DNA from: Ensifer adhaerens
Lineage (GTDB): Bacteria; Pseudomonadota; Alphaproteobacteria; Rhizobiales; Rhizobiaceae
Length of the DNA: 64,000 nucleotides
NCBI RefSeq assembly: GCF_001270265.1
Contig: NZ_LGAP01000005.1
Coordinates: forward strand, 1-64,000
Direction: 5' to 3'
A program made the translations under genes and the position numbers. Under the pieces are notes generated by a model. That model ran no database searches and was not told the DNA's origin. It saw nothing but the letters and a program-made list of their open reading frames with translations. Shown piece after piece: positions 48,800 through 57,277 of this stretch (position 1 is the stretch's first letter; every line of letters starts with the position of its first letter).

Positions 48800-49927
48800 A
48801 TGCGTGAATTTGATGTGGCAATCATCGGCGGCGGCATTGCCGGTCTGTCGCTTGCCTATTTCCTGGCACCGCACCGTTCCGTTGCCATCATCGAAAGGGA
48901 AGACGGGCTCGGCTATCACAGCACCGGACGCTCCGCCGCGGAATTCGTGCTGCGTTACAATGCCCCTGAAGTGTGCAAGCTCGCGGCGATCTCCAAAACC
49001 TTTTTCGACCAACCGCCGGAAGGGTTTTCCGACATACCGCTGTTGAAGCAGCGCGGCGGAGTGATGATCGCCAACGCGGAAAAAGCTGCGCGGCTGGAGA
49101 CTGTGTTTGCCGAAGAGAGCGCTGCCAATCCCGACCTCAAAAGACTGACCGTCGATGAAGCGATCGCCCGGGTGCCGATCCTGCGCCGCGATTATGTGGC
49201 CAGTGCATTCTACGATCCCAATTTCTGGGACATCGAGGTCGACAACCTGCTGCAAGGTTACCTGCGCGGCGCACGTCGGCATGGCGCCGAGGTGATCGAG
49301 CGTAGCGATGTCACGGCTGCGCGCCGCGAGGCGGATGGCTGGGTGCTTTTGACAAGCGCCGGCGAAATCCGGGCGCAGGTCATCGTCAATGCCGCCGGCG
49401 GCTGGGCCGACCCGGTCGCAACCCTCTTCGGCGTCCCGCCGGCCGGCATCGTCCCACATCGCCGCACCGCGATCACCGTCGACCTCCCTGCAGAAATCGA
49501 TGCCCTGGCCCTGCCCGAGATCAACGAGATCGACGAGGACTTCTACATGAAGCCCGAAGGCGGGCGGTTGCTTGCCTCCCCCGCTGACGCCACGCCGTGC
49601 GAGCCGGCCGACGTCCAGCCGGAAGAAATCGATGTCGCCTGGGCCGCCCACTATGTCGAGGAGGCGACGACTGTCCCGGTCCGTCGCATCTTCAAAAGCT
49701 GGGCTGGCTTACGCAGCTTTTCACCGGACAAGCTGCCGGTGATTGGTTATGCGAAGGATCGATCGGACTTCTTCTGGCTCGCCGGCCAGGGAGGCTACGG
49801 CATCCTGACATCGCCGGCATTGGGCGCACTAGTCGCCAACCTGCTCATCGGCGCACCGGCACCTGAAAGCTTCGCCGCCAACGGCCTCACCCCCAACGCG
49901 TTCAGCCCGGAGCGCTTCCTGAGGTAG
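48800..49927 (+). CDS. FAD-dependent D-amino-acid dehydrogenase, DauA-like
   Basis: 375 residues, the same length as P. aeruginosa DauA (D-arginine dehydrogenase) as I recall. The Rossmann FAD motif is GGGIAGLSLAYFLA near residue 9. The DAO-fold segments HSTGRSAAEF, VNAAGGWAD and LRSFSPDKLPVIGY, then GQGGYGILTSPALG near the C-terminus, are present. It oxidatively deaminates a D-amino acid to a 2-oxo acid. Substrate assignment to arginine is by similarity only. A LysR gene precedes it. Confidence 0.85.
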   Translation: MREFDVAIIGGGIAGLSLAYFLAPHRSVAIIEREDGLGYHSTGRSAAEFVLRYNAPEVCKLAAISKTFFDQPPEGFSDIPLLKQRGGVMIANAEKAARLETVFAEESAANPDLKRLTVDEAIARVPILRRDYVASAFYDPNFWDIEVDNLLQGYLRGARRHGAEVIERSDVTAARREADGWVLLTSAGEIRAQVIVNAAGGWADPVATLFGVPPAGIVPHRRTAITVDLPAEIDALALPEINEIDEDFYMKPEGGRLLASPADATPCEPADVQPEEIDVAWAAHYVEEATTVPVRRIFKSWAGLRSFSPDKLPVIGYAKDRSDFFWLAGQGGYGILTSPALGALVANLLIGAPAPESFAANGLTPNAFSPERFLR

Positions 49928-49985
49928 CGGCGACGCACCTCCGTCCCGCTGCAATTGTCACATTCCGTTAAGGATGTCGGCGAGG

Positions 49986-50032
49986 CTGTGAACTGTAACA
50001 GAAACGACAAGAAACTGACATTTCGCTTTCAT
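49986..50032 (+). promoter_or_regulatory. Pho box array upstream of phnC
   Basis: Four 7-bp units with an exact 11-bp period occur at 49993-50032: CTGTAAC, ACGACAA, CTGACAT and CTTTCAT, each followed by a 4-bp spacer. They resemble the PhoB half-site CTGTCAT. A further CTGTGAA precedes them at 49986. The array ends 64 bp before the phnC start, the usual place for a PhoB-activated promoter. The second unit is a weak match. Confidence 0.75.
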
Positions 50033-50095
50033 GAAGCGCCGATATGGCAGGTGTCATACCGATGACCGGTCTCCCCGAAAGAGGACCTGCTAGAA

Positions 50096-50938
50096 ATGTT
50101 TCAGTTGAAGAACGTAACCCGCCAGTTCGGCAAGAAGACAGCCGTGAGCTCGGTTACCTTCGACATTCCCCAGGGCCAGATGGTCGGCGTGATCGGCCGC
50201 TCCGGCGCTGGCAAGTCGACGCTCCTGCGGATGATCAATCGCCTTGTCGACCTCTCCTCCGGCTCGATCGAGTTTGCCGGCACGGAAGTCTCGTCGCTGC
50301 GGGGAGCAGCCCTTCGCCACTGGCAGCGCGACTGCGCGATGATCTTCCAGCAGTTCAATCTGGTACCGCGCCTCGATGTGTTGACCAACGTGCTGCTCGG
50401 CCGCCTCAACCATCGCTCGACGGTGCTGAGCGTCCTCAACATGTTTACCCGCGAAGAGCGCATCATGGCGATCGGCGCGCTGGAGCGCCTCGGTATCGAA
50501 CAGACCGCGCTGCAGGCCGCCGGCACCCTGTCGGGTGGCCAGCAGCAGCGCGTGGCCATCGCCCGTGCGCTGATGCAGCAGCCGAAGGTTCTGCTCGCCG
50601 ACGAGCCGATCGCCTCGCTCGACCCGCTCAACGCCAAGATCGTCATGGATGCGCTGCGCGACATCAACGAGCGTGACGGCATCACGGTGATTACCAATCT
50701 CCACACGCTCGACACTGCGCGCAACTATTGCGAACGCATCATCGGCATGGCGCATGGCCGCGTCGTCTTCGACGGCCAGCCAAAGGATCTGACGGCGGCT
50801 GCCGTCGCCGAGATCTATGGCGCCGACACTGGCATCGAGGAATCGATGACCTCGACAAGCATCAATATTCCAGCGGCAGTCCCGCAGGAACAAACGGTAT
50901 CTGCCGGCCTCCAGCCGCTGGCACTGGCCGGCATCTGA
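50096..50938 (+). CDS. phnC: Phosphonate/phosphate ABC transporter ATPase (PhnC/PhoC)
   Basis: 280 residues. Walker A is GRSGAGKS (34-41), signature [15 protein letters not shown] and Walker [13 protein letters not shown], and the PhnC-type segment [17 protein letters not shown] is present. It energises import through the two PhnE permeases. In S. meliloti the equivalent operon is called phoCDET and carries both phosphate and phosphonates. It is the first gene of a seven-gene operon behind a Pho-box array, so it is probably induced by PhoB under phosphate limitation. Confidence 0.93.
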   Translation: MFQLKNVTRQFGKKTAVSSVTFDIPQGQMVGVIGRSGAGKSTLLRMINRLVDLSSGSIEFAGTEVSSLRGAALRHWQRDCAMIFQQFNLVPRLDVLTNVLLGRLNHRSTVLSVLNMFTREERIMAIGALERLGIEQTALQAAGTLSGGQQQRVAIARALMQQPKVLLADEPIASLDPLNAKIVMDALRDINERDGITVITNLHTLDTARNYCERIIGMAHGRVVFDGQPKDLTAAAVAEIYGADTGIEESMTSTSINIPAAVPQEQTVSAGLQPLALAGI

Positions 50939-51024
50939 CGCCCGCCAGGATCGAAGGCCCACGTCAAGGGCACCTCTTTGAAACCGAATATCATCCGGCA
51001 CAGCCGGAGAAACGGGAGAACCTT

Positions 51025-51930
51025 ATGCTGAAGAAAGCTCTTCTGGGCACTGTTGCCCTGCTCGCCCTCGTCGGCCACGCCCAGGCTGAAGACCTCAAGG
51101 AATTCCGCGTCGGCATCATCGGCGGCGAAAACGAAGCTGACCGCCTGCGCAACTTCCAGTGCATCGTCGACAAGCTGCCGGCGGCAATCGGCGTCGAAAA
51201 GGTCTCGCTGTTCCCGGCCGCCGACTATGACGGCGTCATCCAGGGCCTGCTCGGCGGCACACTCGACTATGCCGAGCTCGGCGCTTCGGGCTTTGCCAAG
51301 ATCTACCTCGCCAAGGCCGACGCGGTCGAGCCGATCCTGACGACGGTCCAGACCGACGGCTCGACCGGCTACCATTCGATCATGGTCGCCCGCAAGGATT
51401 CCGGCATCACCAAGCTCGAAGACCTGAAGGGCAAGAAGCTCGGCTTTGCTGATCCGGACTCGACCTCGGGCTACCTGATCCCGCTCGTCACCCTGCCAGA
51501 AACAATCGGCGCGCCGGTCAAGGAATTCTTCGGTGAAACCGGTTTCGGCGGCGGCCACGAAAACCTCGTTCTCGAAGTCGTCAAGGGCACGTTCGATGCC
51601 GGCACGACCTTCGGTTCGGGCGTCGGCGAGTTCAAGGACGGCTACACCTCGGGCAACCTGAAGAAGATGGTCGACAAGGGCATCCTCGACATGAACGACC
51701 TCGTCGAGCTCTGGAAGTCGCCGCTGATCCCGAACGGCCCGATCGTCGTCCGCTCGACGATGAACGACGACATGAAGGCCAAGTTCAAGCAGTTCATGCT
51801 TGACCTGCCGAAGACCGACGCCGCCTGCTTCTCCGCCATCCAGGGCGGTGATTTCACCGGCTTCACCGAAGTCAACGCCGACTTCTACAAGCCGATCATC
51901 GACGCCCGCAAGGCAACGATCGGCGGCTGA
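51025..51930 (+). CDS. phnD: Periplasmic phosphonate/phosphate-binding protein (PhnD/PhoD)
   Basis: 301 residues from the ATG at 51025 (GGGAG upstream). The signal peptide spans about 1-21 (MLKKALLGTVALLALVGHA, then QA before EDLKEF). The mature protein is a PhnD-type receptor with the ligand-loop motifs AELGASGFAKIYLA, DPDSTSGYLIP and SPLIPNGPIVVR. It is the second gene of the operon and is followed by a strong hairpin with a T-run before phnE1. Confidence 0.93.
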   Translation: MLKKALLGTVALLALVGHAQAEDLKEFRVGIIGGENEADRLRNFQCIVDKLPAAIGVEKVSLFPAADYDGVIQGLLGGTLDYAELGASGFAKIYLAKADAVEPILTTVQTDGSTGYHSIMVARKDSGITKLEDLKGKKLGFADPDSTSGYLIPLVTLPETIGAPVKEFFGETGFGGGHENLVLEVVKGTFDAGTTFGSGVGEFKDGYTSGNLKKMVDKGILDMNDLVELWKSPLIPNGPIVVRSTMNDDMKAKFKQFMLDLPKTDAACFSAIQGGDFTGFTEVNADFYKPIIDARKATIGG

Positions 51931-51949
51931 TTTTCCGTATCATTCAAGG

Positions 51950-51985
51950 ACGCTGGCCGCCAAAGCGGCCAGCGTTCGCCTTTTT
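51950..51985 (+). terminator. Strong hairpin with T-run inside the phn operon (attenuator)
   Basis: ACGCTGGCCGC, loop CAAA, and GCGGCCAGCGT form a perfect 11-bp stem, followed by TCGCCTTTTTG. It has the full form of a Rho-independent terminator but lies between phnD and phnE1. Partial read-through would give much more binding protein than permease. Confidence 0.85.
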
Positions 51986-52037
51986 GCTAGGGCGCTTGGC
52001 GCGCCTGTCGACAGAGGCCGGCATTGCCGGAACATTC

Positions 52038-53000
52038 ATGGCAACTTCCATGCTCCCGAGGCATCTGAGTGAAAACGGCGCGCTGGTCGAGCGCCATTGG
52101 CAGGAATTGAACTCCCGGCGCCGGCTTTACTCCTGGCTCGGCTTCGCCGTGCTAGTGCTCGCCCTTTCCGGCTCGCTCTGGTTTGCCAACGATTCCAATG
52201 CCGGCAAATTCTTCGACCGCCTGCCGCACTTCTTCGATTTCGTTGGCGATCTCGCGCCGCGTGACGGTCTGGAAATCTTCCGCGCCATGTTCGATCTGCC
52301 CTCGCCCTATGACGACGGCAGCTTCAAGTACAACTACCCCGACGGTCGGCTCTACCTGACCGAGAGCTTCTACATCCCCGAATATGTACACAAGATGCTG
52401 GAGACCGTGAACATCGCGATCTTCTCGACCGTCATCGGCACCTTCTTCGGCTTCATCTTCTGTTTCCTCGCCGCCCGCAACCTGATGCCCAATCCGTGGG
52501 TGCGTGGTTTCGTGCGCCGGCTGATGGAAATCCTGCGCGCCTTTCCAGAAGTGGTCATCGCCGGCTTCTTCCTGGCGATCCTTTCGCTCGGGCCGATACC
52601 GGCGATCGCCGCCGTTTCGATCCACACCGTCGGCGCCCTCGGTAAGCTGTTCTTCGAGGTGGTCGAGAACGCCGACATGAAGCCGGACGAGGGTCTGCGC
52701 GCCGCCGGCGGCAACTGGATCGAACGGGTCTGGTTCGGCATGGTGCCGCAGGTGCTGCCCAATTTCGCCAGCTATTTCCTGCTGCGTCTCGAGATCAACG
52801 TCCGCGCCTCCACCATCATCGGTGCCGTCGGCGGCGGCGGCATCGGCGAGCTGCTGCGTCTGTCAATCGGCCAGGGCCATCAGGCAAAGACATTGGCGAT
52901 CGTCATCCTGCTGTTTGCAACGATCTTCGCCGTCGACCAGTTTTCCGCATGGCTGCGCCGTCGCCTCGTCGGCGACCAGGCCTTCCAGCTTGCCCAGTAG
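52038..53000 (+). CDS. phnE: Phosphonate/phosphate ABC transporter permease PhnE1
   Basis: 320 residues from the ATG at 52038; an ATG at 52050 is an alternative and neither has a strong ribosome-binding site. TM1 is near 38-55. A periplasmic segment of about 75 residues is followed by the BPD_transp_1 core with the EAA-like loop MKPDEGLRAAGGNWIERVWF and the PhnE signature RASTIIGAVGGGGIGELLRL. It forms the channel with PhnE2, whose gene starts 9 bp downstream. Confidence 0.9.
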   Translation: MATSMLPRHLSENGALVERHWQELNSRRRLYSWLGFAVLVLALSGSLWFANDSNAGKFFDRLPHFFDFVGDLAPRDGLEIFRAMFDLPSPYDDGSFKYNYPDGRLYLTESFYIPEYVHKMLETVNIAIFSTVIGTFFGFIFCFLAARNLMPNPWVRGFVRRLMEILRAFPEVVIAGFFLAILSLGPIPAIAAVSIHTVGALGKLFFEVVENADMKPDEGLRAAGGNWIERVWFGMVPQVLPNFASYFLLRLEINVRASTIIGAVGGGGIGELLRLSIGQGHQAKTLAIVILLFATIFAVDQFSAWLRRRLVGDQAFQLAQ

Positions 53001-53009
53001 GTGCGCATC

Positions 53010-54530
53010 ATGACCTCTACGACCAGACTCAGCGCTCTCGAAATGGATGCGATCGCATTGCGCCACCCGCATCTGCTGCGGGGTTCCTCGAACAAGCGCC
53101 TGCGCACGATCCTCATCAGTGTCGGCCTCGTCGCCTATCTCATCTTCAGCTGGTGGTTCTTTTCGATCGGCCACGTTCTGGGTAACGCCAATTGGGGTAT
53201 TGCCGGAACCTATCTCGCCGATTGGGTCTCTTACGAGGTTCGCCCCGAGATCAAGATCGCCCGCGATAAAACGATGACGCTCGATTACCAACGCAACTCG
53301 CCGCTCGGGCACAATCCCAATCCGGCATGGGTGGAACTCGACAAGGAAACCGTGACGCGGATAGTCGAATTGCCGGCTGCTACCGCGCAGACTGCAAAAC
53401 CGAAGACGTCGTCGTCGTCGTTCAGCTTCATGGCGCCGGGTGCAGCGCTCGGCACAGCCAGCACGGCAACCGAACAGAACCGCGTCGAGACGCGGACCGA
53501 GGAGATCATCACCAGGGCCGTCATCACCTATGACCGCTCGACGAAGATTGAAATTGCCGCTGGCCTCGTCAAGGCAACTCATCGCGGTGAGACGCTGACC
53601 ATGGCCGTCGATGGCCAGGACACGGTAACGCCTCAGGGTGCGCTCCCCGCGTGGGCCACGCAGAAACGCCCCGGTGAAAAGATCACGCTCGCCTTCGGGG
53701 CGACCGGTTGGGCCGACGTCGAAGGTGACGATGTCTCGATCCGCAATCGCTTCTTCGGCTGGGCCAATTTCCTCTTCGACACCAACTCGCCCTTCTTCGG
53801 CAAGAGCTATGGCGACGTGCTTTCGCTGATCACGAGCGGCGAGCGCATAGATCCCGCGCGTTCGAACCTGTCGCTCGCCTGGAACAACATCCTCTTCAAC
53901 GCCGAATGGCAACATCTGGACGTGTGGACCAAGCTGATGCAGACCGTGGTCATGGCCTTCGTCGGCACGCTTTTCGCGTCGCTGGTGGCGTTCCCGCTCT
54001 GCTTCCTGGCAGCGCGCAACATCACCCCGAATTTCCTGACCAACCAGATCGTCAAGCGCTTCTTCGACTTCCTGCGTTCGGTGGACATGTTCATCTGGGC
54101 ATTGTTCTTCACGCGCGCCTTTGGTCCGGGACCGCTAGCCGGCATGTCGGCAATCTTCTTCACCGACACCGGGACCTTGGGCAAGCTCTACTCCGAGGCG
54201 CTGGAGAACATCGACGACAAGCAGCGCGAAGGCGTAAAATCCGTCGGCGCCACGCCGCTTGCCGTCCAGCGGTTCGGCGTCCTGCCGCAGGTGCTGCCGG
54301 TCTTCGCCAGCCAGGCGCTCTATTTCTGGGAATCCAACACGCGTTCGGCAACGATTATCGGTGCCGTCGGCGCCGGCGGCATCGGCCTGAAACTCTGGGA
54401 AGCGATGCGCACCAACTCGGATTGGGAAAATGTCGCCTATATGGTGCTTCTGATCTTGCTGGTTGTGTTTATTTTCGACAGCATCTCGAACGCCTGCCGC
54501 TCGCGGCTGATCGGACAGAAAACGCATTGA
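53010..54530 (+). CDS. phnE: Phosphonate/phosphate ABC transporter permease PhnE2 with a large periplasmic insertion
   Basis: 506 residues from the ATG at 53010, nearly twice the normal PhnE length. TM1 is at about 36-53. Residues about 65-300 are a hydrophilic, probably periplasmic, region containing a Ser/Ala-rich linker (KTSSSSFSFMAPGAALGTA) and a beta-rich segment. The permease core begins near 305 and ends with the signature RSATIIGAVGAGGIGLKLWE. It partners PhnE1. The role of the extra region is unknown; it may contact the binding protein or the envelope. Confidence 0.9.
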   Translation: MTSTTRLSALEMDAIALRHPHLLRGSSNKRLRTILISVGLVAYLIFSWWFFSIGHVLGNANWGIAGTYLADWVSYEVRPEIKIARDKTMTLDYQRNSPLGHNPNPAWVELDKETVTRIVELPAATAQTAKPKTSSSSFSFMAPGAALGTASTATEQNRVETRTEEIITRAVITYDRSTKIEIAAGLVKATHRGETLTMAVDGQDTVTPQGALPAWATQKRPGEKITLAFGATGWADVEGDDVSIRNRFFGWANFLFDTNSPFFGKSYGDVLSLITSGERIDPARSNLSLAWNNILFNAEWQHLDVWTKLMQTVVMAFVGTLFASLVAFPLCFLAARNITPNFLTNQIVKRFFDFLRSVDMFIWALFFTRAFGPGPLAGMSAIFFTDTGTLGKLYSEALENIDDKQREGVKSVGATPLAVQRFGVLPQVLPVFASQALYFWESNTRSATIIGAVGAGGIGLKLWEAMRTNSDWENVAYMVLLILLVVFIFDSISNACRSRLIGQKTH

Positions 54531-54610
54531 CGAGAATGAGCCTTTTGCACCGTAGCCATCATGATGTTGTCATGGAAATCGGCTAGCTGCGCATCGCATC
54601 CCGCGAACAA

Positions 54611-54639
54611 TCGACCCGCCGTTCCGGCGGGCCGGTCGA
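54611..54639 (+). other. Intercistronic hairpin between phnE2 and the 2H phosphoesterase gene
   Basis: TCGACCCGCCG, a short loop, and CGGCGGGCCGGTCGA form a stem with one bulge in the 127-bp gap. It is not followed by a T-run, so it is likely an RNA-stability element rather than an operon end. Confidence 0.5.
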
Positions 54640-54657
54640 TACAAGAAAGTGAAGACC

Positions 54658-55365
54658 GTGCGTTATGCAATCTACTTCGCGCCGCCGGCGGACGACCGGC
54701 TGTCGCAGACGGCAGCCCGTTGGCTCGGCCGTGACGCCTTTACCGGCCAGACCAACGAACTTCCGGCTCTCGCCGGCCTCGATGCCGACACACGACAGGC
54801 TTTGACCGCCGATCCTCGGCGCTACGGCTTTCACGGCACCCTCAAGGCGCCCTTCGCTCTTGCCCAAGACCGCAACGAAGCCGAGCTGATCGCAGCCTTC
54901 GAAGGGTTTGCCGCTGATCTCGAGCCTTTCGAGATACCGGAACTCACGCTGCATCAGATTGGCCCATTCTTCGCCTTGGTCTCTGCGACCCATTGCGAGC
55001 CGCTGCAGGATTTCGCAGCGCAGGCGGTACAATCCTTCGAGCTGTTTCGGGCGCCTCTGTCGGACACGGATATGGCACGGCGCAATCCGGACAAACTGCC
55101 GTCGCGGCAGAGAGAATACTTGAAAGAATGGGGCTATCCCTATGTTTTTGAAGAATTCCAGTTTCATTTGACGCTGACCGGGCCAGTCCCGGCCGAGACG
55201 ACGACAACCATGCGGACAGTGCTTGAGAGCACCTTTTCCGAGCATATCGGCAAGCCGCTTGACGTTGCGTCAGTTGCGCTCTTCGTCGAGCCGCACCGTG
55301 GCGCACCGTTTCTGGTCCATTCCCTGCTGCCTCTGGGCGGCGCGACACAACGAAAGATCGCATGA
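54658..55365 (+). CDS. DUF1045 2H-phosphoesterase-like phosphonate metabolism protein
   Basis: 235 residues from the GTG at 54658 (MRYAIYFAPPADD, the family's usual start); a GTG three codons earlier is possible. Two HxT motifs, FHGTLKAPF and FHLTLTG, are the signature of 2H phosphoesterases, which cleave cyclic phosphates. Members sit in phosphonate operons. In the C-P lyase pathway a ribose cyclic phosphate must be opened, usually by PhnP, and this protein may supply that step. It ends one base before the phnM start. Confidence 0.85.
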   Translation: MRYAIYFAPPADDRLSQTAARWLGRDAFTGQTNELPALAGLDADTRQALTADPRRYGFHGTLKAPFALAQDRNEAELIAAFEGFAADLEPFEIPELTLHQIGPFFALVSATHCEPLQDFAAQAVQSFELFRAPLSDTDMARRNPDKLPSRQREYLKEWGYPYVFEEFQFHLTLTGPVPAETTTTMRTVLESTFSEHIGKPLDVASVALFVEPHRGAPFLVHSLLPLGGATQRKIA

Positions 55366-55366
55366 G

Positions 55367-56506
55367 ATGAGCAAAGAACAAGTCCTGACCAACGCCCGCA
55401 TCGTTCTCGAGGACAGCATCCTCGACGGCTCGGTGCTGATCCGCGACGGCAAGATCGCCGATATCTCGAAGGGCACCACCAGCACCGGCGAAGACTTCGA
55501 AGGCGACTATCTGCTCCCCGGCCTGATCGAACTGCATACCGACCATCTCGAGGCCCACTATTCGCCGCGGCCCGGCGTTCGCTGGCTGAAGATCGCCGCG
55601 ATCCAGGCACACGACGCCCAAGTGGTCACGTCGGGCATCACCACGGTCTTCGATTGTCTGCGCCTCGGTTCGGACGAAGACGGCGGTTTCCAGAAGGGCG
55701 AGATGCGCAGCATGGCCGACGCCTTGGCCCAGGCCAAACAGGAAGGTCGTCTACGTGCAGACCACCTGATCCACCTGCGCTGCGAGGTTTCGACCTCCGA
55801 CGTGCTCGACCACTACGAGGACTTCCAGAACGACCCGCAGGTGAAGCTCGTTTCGCTGATGGACCACGCGCCGGGGCAGCGCCAGTTCCAGACGATGGAC
55901 CAGTACACGCTCTACTACAAATCCAAGCGCGGCCTGTCGGATGCCGAGTTCGACAAGTTCGTCGAACGCCAGCAGGCGCTTTCGGCGAAATATGCCGGCC
56001 CGCACCGCGATGCACTTGCCAAGGCCTGCGCCGAGCGCGGCATCACCATCGCCAGCCATGATGACGCCACGATCGACCATGTGGACGAATCGATCAGCTA
56101 CGGCATCAAGCTCGCCGAGTTCCCGACCAGCTTCGAGGCGGCCGAGGCCTCCCATCGCGCCGGCCTCAGCGTGCTCATGGGCGCGCCGAACATCGTGCGC
56201 GGCAAGTCGCATTCGGGCAACATCGCAGCGCGCGACCTTGCCGACCGCGGCGTGCTCGACGTGCTTTCGTCGGATTATGTGCCCTTCAGCCTGATCCACG
56301 CGCCGTTCGTGCTGGCCGACGAGCTTGAAGCCATCGACCTGCCGAAGGCGATCGCCATGGTCAGCGCCACCCCTGCCCGCACCGTCGGGCTCGACGATCG
56401 TGGCCGCATCGCCGTCGGCCTGCGCGCGGATATTGCGCGTGTCCACCGGCAGGAAGGCATTCCGGTGGTGCGTTCGGTCTGGCGCGAAGGTCGGCGTGTC
56501 GCATGA
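55367..56506 (+). CDS. phnM: PhnM: ribose triphosphate-phosphonate diphosphatase
   Basis: 379 residues from the ATG at 55367. It is an amidohydrolase-fold protein with the PhnM metal motif ELHTDHLEAH, DHAPGQRQF, ASHDDAT and the late APNIVRGKSHSGN and LSSDYVPFSL motifs. It removes pyrophosphate from 5-triphosphoribosyl-1-phosphonate in the C-P lyase pathway. The C-P lyase core genes (phnGHIJ) are not in the window and must be elsewhere. Its stop overlaps phnN by 4 bp. Confidence 0.93.
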   Translation: MSKEQVLTNARIVLEDSILDGSVLIRDGKIADISKGTTSTGEDFEGDYLLPGLIELHTDHLEAHYSPRPGVRWLKIAAIQAHDAQVVTSGITTVFDCLRLGSDEDGGFQKGEMRSMADALAQAKQEGRLRADHLIHLRCEVSTSDVLDHYEDFQNDPQVKLVSLMDHAPGQRQFQTMDQYTLYYKSKRGLSDAEFDKFVERQQALSAKYAGPHRDALAKACAERGITIASHDDATIDHVDESISYGIKLAEFPTSFEAAEASHRAGLSVLMGAPNIVRGKSHSGNIAARDLADRGVLDVLSSDYVPFSLIHAPFVLADELEAIDLPKAIAMVSATPARTVGLDDRGRIAVGLRADIARVHRQEGIPVVRSVWREGRRVA

Positions 56507-57090
56507 GCCAGGTCGAACTCAGACGCGGCGCGCTCGTCGTCGTCGTCGGCCCGAGCGGGGCCGGCAAGGACAGTGTTATGGGCTTTGCCGCCCGGCACTT
56601 TTCCGATTGCGCCGATATCCACTTCGTTCGCCGCGTGATCACGCGGCCGTCGGACGCCGGGAGCGAGGTGCATGAAAGCGTTTCGCTCGCGGAGTTCGTC
56701 GACATGGAGCAGGCAGGAGCCTTCGCCGTGTCCTGGGATGCGCATGGCCTGAAATACGGCATTCCCGAAGACGTTCGCCGCAATGTCGAAAACGGTGCCA
56801 CGGCAATCGTCAACGGCAGCCGCAGCGCCCTGCCGGCATTCCGCGCCGCCTTCGGCACTATCGCCGTCACGGTGATCACAGCCGAACCGGCCGTCCTTGC
56901 CAAGCGTCTTGCCGAGCGCGGGCGCGAAAGCGAAGAGGATGTGCTGCGCCGGCTCTCCCGACAGGTGCCTGATGTTACATCGGGGCCGGACGTCACGCTC
57001 ATCGACAACAGCGGTCGCCTTGAAGTTGCCGGGCGTCGCTTCGTCGACCTCGTCGAGCGATTGCGCATGAGTGCCGTCCATCCGGCCTGA
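56503..57090 (+). CDS. phnN: Ribose 1,5-bisphosphokinase PhnN
   Basis: 195 residues, a guanylate-kinase-like fold with Walker A GPSGAGKD (16-23). The conserved segments [19 protein letters not shown] and [15 protein letters not shown] are present. It phosphorylates ribose 1,5-bisphosphate to PRPP, the last step of the PhnM/2H-phosphoesterase/PhnN branch. It is the last gene of the operon and is followed by a terminator. Confidence 0.92.
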   Translation: MSQVELRRGALVVVVGPSGAGKDSVMGFAARHFSDCADIHFVRRVITRPSDAGSEVHESVSLAEFVDMEQAGAFAVSWDAHGLKYGIPEDVRRNVENGATAIVNGSRSALPAFRAAFGTIAVTVITAEPAVLAKRLAERGRESEEDVLRRLSRQVPDVTSGPDVTLIDNSGRLEVAGRRFVDLVERLRMSAVHPA

Positions 57091-57118
57091 ACGGCGAGTT
57101 TTCATCGACGCCATTTTG

Positions 57119-57145
57119 AAAGACCCCGGAACTCCGGGGTCTTTT
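57119..57145 (+). terminator. Rho-independent terminator of the phn operon
   Basis: AAAGACCCCGG, a four-base loop, and CCGGGGTCTTTT lie 28 bp after the phnN stop, before the hut promoter region. Confidence 0.92.
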
Positions 57146-57239
57146 GCGTTTGAACCCCGTCGTTCAGCATCAATCCCTTGCGCCGTCCCCTTCCTTTTTC
57201 CAACGGCAAGCCAATTTTTCTCTTGTCGAGACGATTATT

Positions 57240-57251
57240 ATGTATATACAT
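57240..57251. promoter_or_regulatory. Palindromic operator candidate for a HutC-type regulator
   Basis: ATGTATATACAT is a perfect 12-bp palindrome in the AT-rich stretch 27 bp upstream of the hutI start. HutC (GntR family) sites in other bacteria contain TGTATATACA. No hutC gene is in the window, so the regulator would be encoded elsewhere. Confidence 0.7.
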
Positions 57252-57277
57252 TATATCCAACGAAAGGGGATCGGCTG

